This document shows positions 62,373-64,000 of a DNA stretch of 64,000 nt, piece by piece. The DNA lies in contig JARLJF010000173.1 in the NCBI GenBank assembly GCA_031291335.1, forward strand, positions 1-64,000, in the 5' to 3' direction. The notes beneath the pieces were generated by a model. It ran no database searches. It saw only the letters and a list, made by a program, of their open reading frames with translations, and was not told where the DNA came from. The stretch comes from Pandoraea sp. (GTDB taxonomy: Bacteria; Pseudomonadota; Gammaproteobacteria; Burkholderiales; Burkholderiaceae). Each line of letters opens with the position of its first letter. Position 1 is the first letter of the stretch. The position numbers and the translations under genes were made by a program.

Positions 62373-63101
62373 CTACTCTTCTGCCGTGCCGGCGACGACG
62401 CTGTCAATCTCCGTGCGCGTGATGCCGTACTTCGCCATACGCGCAAGGTGATCCGCCGAGCCAAGGTACTGACAGAGTTGACGGTTCACTGCGTTCAGAA
62501 GCGCAGCGTTTTCCTTGCTGAAGGAGAACGCCCCAACCGGCACGTTTGCGTTACCCGTCACCGCGTGGGCCACGGCTTCGAGTGCCTTATGCGTGGCCAC
62601 GATTTCCCGATTGCCTACCGTCGTGGCCGCATACGCATCGATCTCTCCGGCGAGCAGCGCCGCCACGGCGTCGGATTGACGCTTGAAGGTCACGATCCGA
62701 TGGTCCGGTACCCCTGCGTGCATTGCCGTATCGCGCTGAACCGTCCCGGCGACGATGCCAAGTATCGCGTCGCCTTGTGCGGCCACGCTCTCATAGCGGG
62801 ATAGCGCTTTCGGATTGCCATCGCGAACGACAAAACCATCGCCCAACGCCCAGACCGGCACGCTGAAGGCAACGGCCTGCGCACGTTCGCGCGAGACGAA
62901 TAACGGCACGTTCATATCCCATCGCCCTGTCTGGACACCCGGCAGCAGTTCTTCGAACGTGGTCGGCACAAACTCGATAGCCGAGGCGCCGATCGCTCGA
63001 AGCGTGACCTCGGCCAATTCGATGTCAGCGCCGGTAGCGCTTTGGTCCGAACCCGTCCAGTAGAACGGGGGCTCCTCGATATAGGCGACGCGGACTTTCA
63101 T
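62373..63101 (-). CDS. leaderless family 3 solute-binding-protein homologue
   Basis: A 242-residue protein of the amino-acid-binding (SBP_bac_3) fold: VRVAYIEEPPFYWTG, GADIELAEVTLRAIGA, FEELLPGVQTGRWDMNVPLFVSRER and VAALLAGEIDAYAATTVGN. It lacks a signal peptide, starting MKVRVAYIEEPPF, so it is probably cytoplasmic or uses an undetected upstream start. No transporter subunits are next to it. It follows the truncated aminotransferase gene by 34 nt and is likely co-transcribed with it. Confidence 0.82.
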   Translation of the reverse strand: MKVRVAYIEEPPFYWTGSDQSATGADIELAEVTLRAIGASAIEFVPTTFEELLPGVQTGRWDMNVPLFVSRERAQAVAFSVPVWALGDGFVVRDGNPKALSRYESVAAQGDAILGIVAGTVQRDTAMHAGVPDHRIVTFKRQSDAVAALLAGEIDAYAATTVGNREIVATHKALEAVAHAVTGNANVPVGAFSFSKENAALLNAVNRQLCQYLGSADHLARMAKYGITRTEIDSVVAGTAEE

Positions 63102-63135
63102 GGTGATGGGTGTCCTTCAAGGTGAAGTCGGGAGC

Positions 63136-64000
63136 TTACGGGACCAGACAGGCCGTCATGACCGACGACAGGGCCGACAGCGCAGCGCCAAGCCGCTCGG
63201 GAGGCAGATAGCCGAAGCCGAGACGGAACACGCGTTGGCTTTCACCGAACCAGTCGCCTGAGGCCAACTGCAAGTCGTAGTCTGGCAGCAATGACCAGAA
63301 ACGCGAGACAGCGGCGTTGTCGAACACCTCGGCGCGAAGCTGCACGCAACACAAGGCGCCGGCATCGGGTCGTATCCACGCCACGCGTTCGGATTCTGTC
63401 GCGCACCACACGCCGAGTTCGTTCAACGCGTCGGCCAACAGACGTCGTCTCGGCGCCAGCACCTTTTGTCTATTGCGCAGCAACGCCGTGGCGAGGGTCT
63501 CGTCGAGCACCGAACCGGAGATGATGGTGTTCATTTTCGCCACGGTGATACGGGCACGAAGGTCCGGGTCGGCGATCGTGAGCCACCCGGTTCGCAAGCC
63601 GGGCGCGCCAAGCGCCTTCGACACCGAAGCACCGGTCACGATGCGGGGATCGAGTGCCGCCACGCTGTCCATCGGGAGTCGGTCGCCGTAGGTGGCCTCC
63701 CGGTAAGTCTCGTCCACAAAGAGGATCGCTTGCGGGCACCGTGCTTCCATGATGGACAACAAGGTCTCGATCTCCTGACGCGACGTTTGCACGCCGCTCG
63801 GATTTTGCGGCGACGCCAGACTGACCAACTTGGTTTTGCGAGACAGGCTCGCTTCGACCTGTTCCATGTCGAGGCGATAGCCATGTTCGAACACGAGCTT
63901 CACTTCACGGACCGTGACGCCTGCGCCGACAAGGGAGCCACGGCTTGACGGAAAGCACGGTGTCACGAGGACCGCTTCGTCGCCCGGCCGACAGGCCTCG
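63136..64000 (-). CDS. PLP-dependent aminotransferase class I/II, 5' truncated
   Basis: The C-terminal ~288 residues of a fold-type I aminotransferase; the frame is open to the window end. PGDEAVLVTPCFPS, then SLASPQNPSGV (the N-P-x-G substrate motif), FVDETYREATYG (Asp for the pyridine N) and SVSKALGAPGLRTGWLTIAD with the Schiff-base Lys are clear. The final part has the usual small domain with FRLGFGYLP containing the carboxylate-binding Arg. The N-terminal third lies outside the window. Substrate unknown. Confidence 0.88.
   Translation of the reverse strand, partial: EACRPGDEAVLVTPCFPSSRGSLVGAGVTVREVKLVFEHGYRLDMEQVEASLSRKTKLVSLASPQNPSGVQTSRQEIETLLSIMEARCPQAILFVDETYREATYGDRLPMDSVAALDPRIVTGASVSKALGAPGLRTGWLTIADPDLRARITVAKMNTIISGSVLDETLATALLRNRQKVLAPRRRLLADALNELGVWCATESERVAWIRPDAGALCCVQLRAEVFDNAAVSRFWSLLPDYDLQLASGDWFGESQRVFRLGFGYLPPERLGAALSALSSVMTACLVP

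Overview
This 64 kb window reads as chromosomal DNA from a GC-rich betaproteobacterium, most likely Burkholderiaceae and possibly Pandoraea. That is an inference from codon use, porin type, long CoA-catabolic operons with IclR regulators, and sulfonate-scavenging genes; no rRNA, tRNA, phage, IS element or CRISPR array was seen. Base composition is even apart from AT-rich promoter gaps near 12.45-12.74, 27.83-28.02 and 31.56-31.78 kb.

Region 1 (1-13.4 kb) holds envelope and stress genes: a truncated AI-2E family permease, a slipin-like SPFH protein, a CsbD-like protein, a PRC-barrel protein, a small HicB-fold-like protein, a 2,897-residue cyclic beta-1,2-glucan synthase, a cold-shock protein behind a long leader, and two very small ORFs.

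Region 2 (13.4-36.5 kb) is a CoA-dependent catabolic supercluster for an unidentified acid. A 13-gene minus-strand operon (27744 down to 14406) encodes an SDR, a Dpp/Opp-type ABC importer, an acyl-CoA ligase, two acyl-CoA-dehydrogenase-fold enzymes, a thiolase, two MaoC-type proteins and a flavin reductase. Beside it lie an FAD dehydrogenase, a second solute-binding protein, and an acyl-CoA carboxylase split into biotin carrier (73 aa), carboxyltransferase and biotin carboxylase, plus an enoyl-CoA hydratase. Two similar IclR regulators sit at either side.

Region 3 (36.5-61.4 kb) is a sulfur acquisition and storage island. It has a DszC/SfnB-like monooxygenase with an ABC importer and an amidohydrolase, a SrpH-like serine acetyltransferase, a CIRCE-controlled groES-groEL pair, and a family 2A encapsulin (SrpI-like shell) whose gene overlaps that of its cysteine desulfurase cargo. 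Next come an XRE regulator, a rhodanese, an unassigned PLP enzyme, two more sulfonate/taurine-type ABC importers, a porin, SsuA, an SsuD-like monooxygenase and a leaderless SsuA-fold protein preceded by a 17-codon leader ORF. The likely flow is: organosulfur uptake, oxidative release of sulfite, cysteine synthesis through O-acetylserine, then desulfuration of cysteine inside the encapsulin shell with sulfur stored as S0.

Region 4 (61.4-64 kb) has an S24/LexA-type regulator divergent from the sulfonate operon with a repeated TTCGCTAT motif between them, a leaderless amino-acid-binding-protein homologue, and a 5'-truncated aminotransferase.
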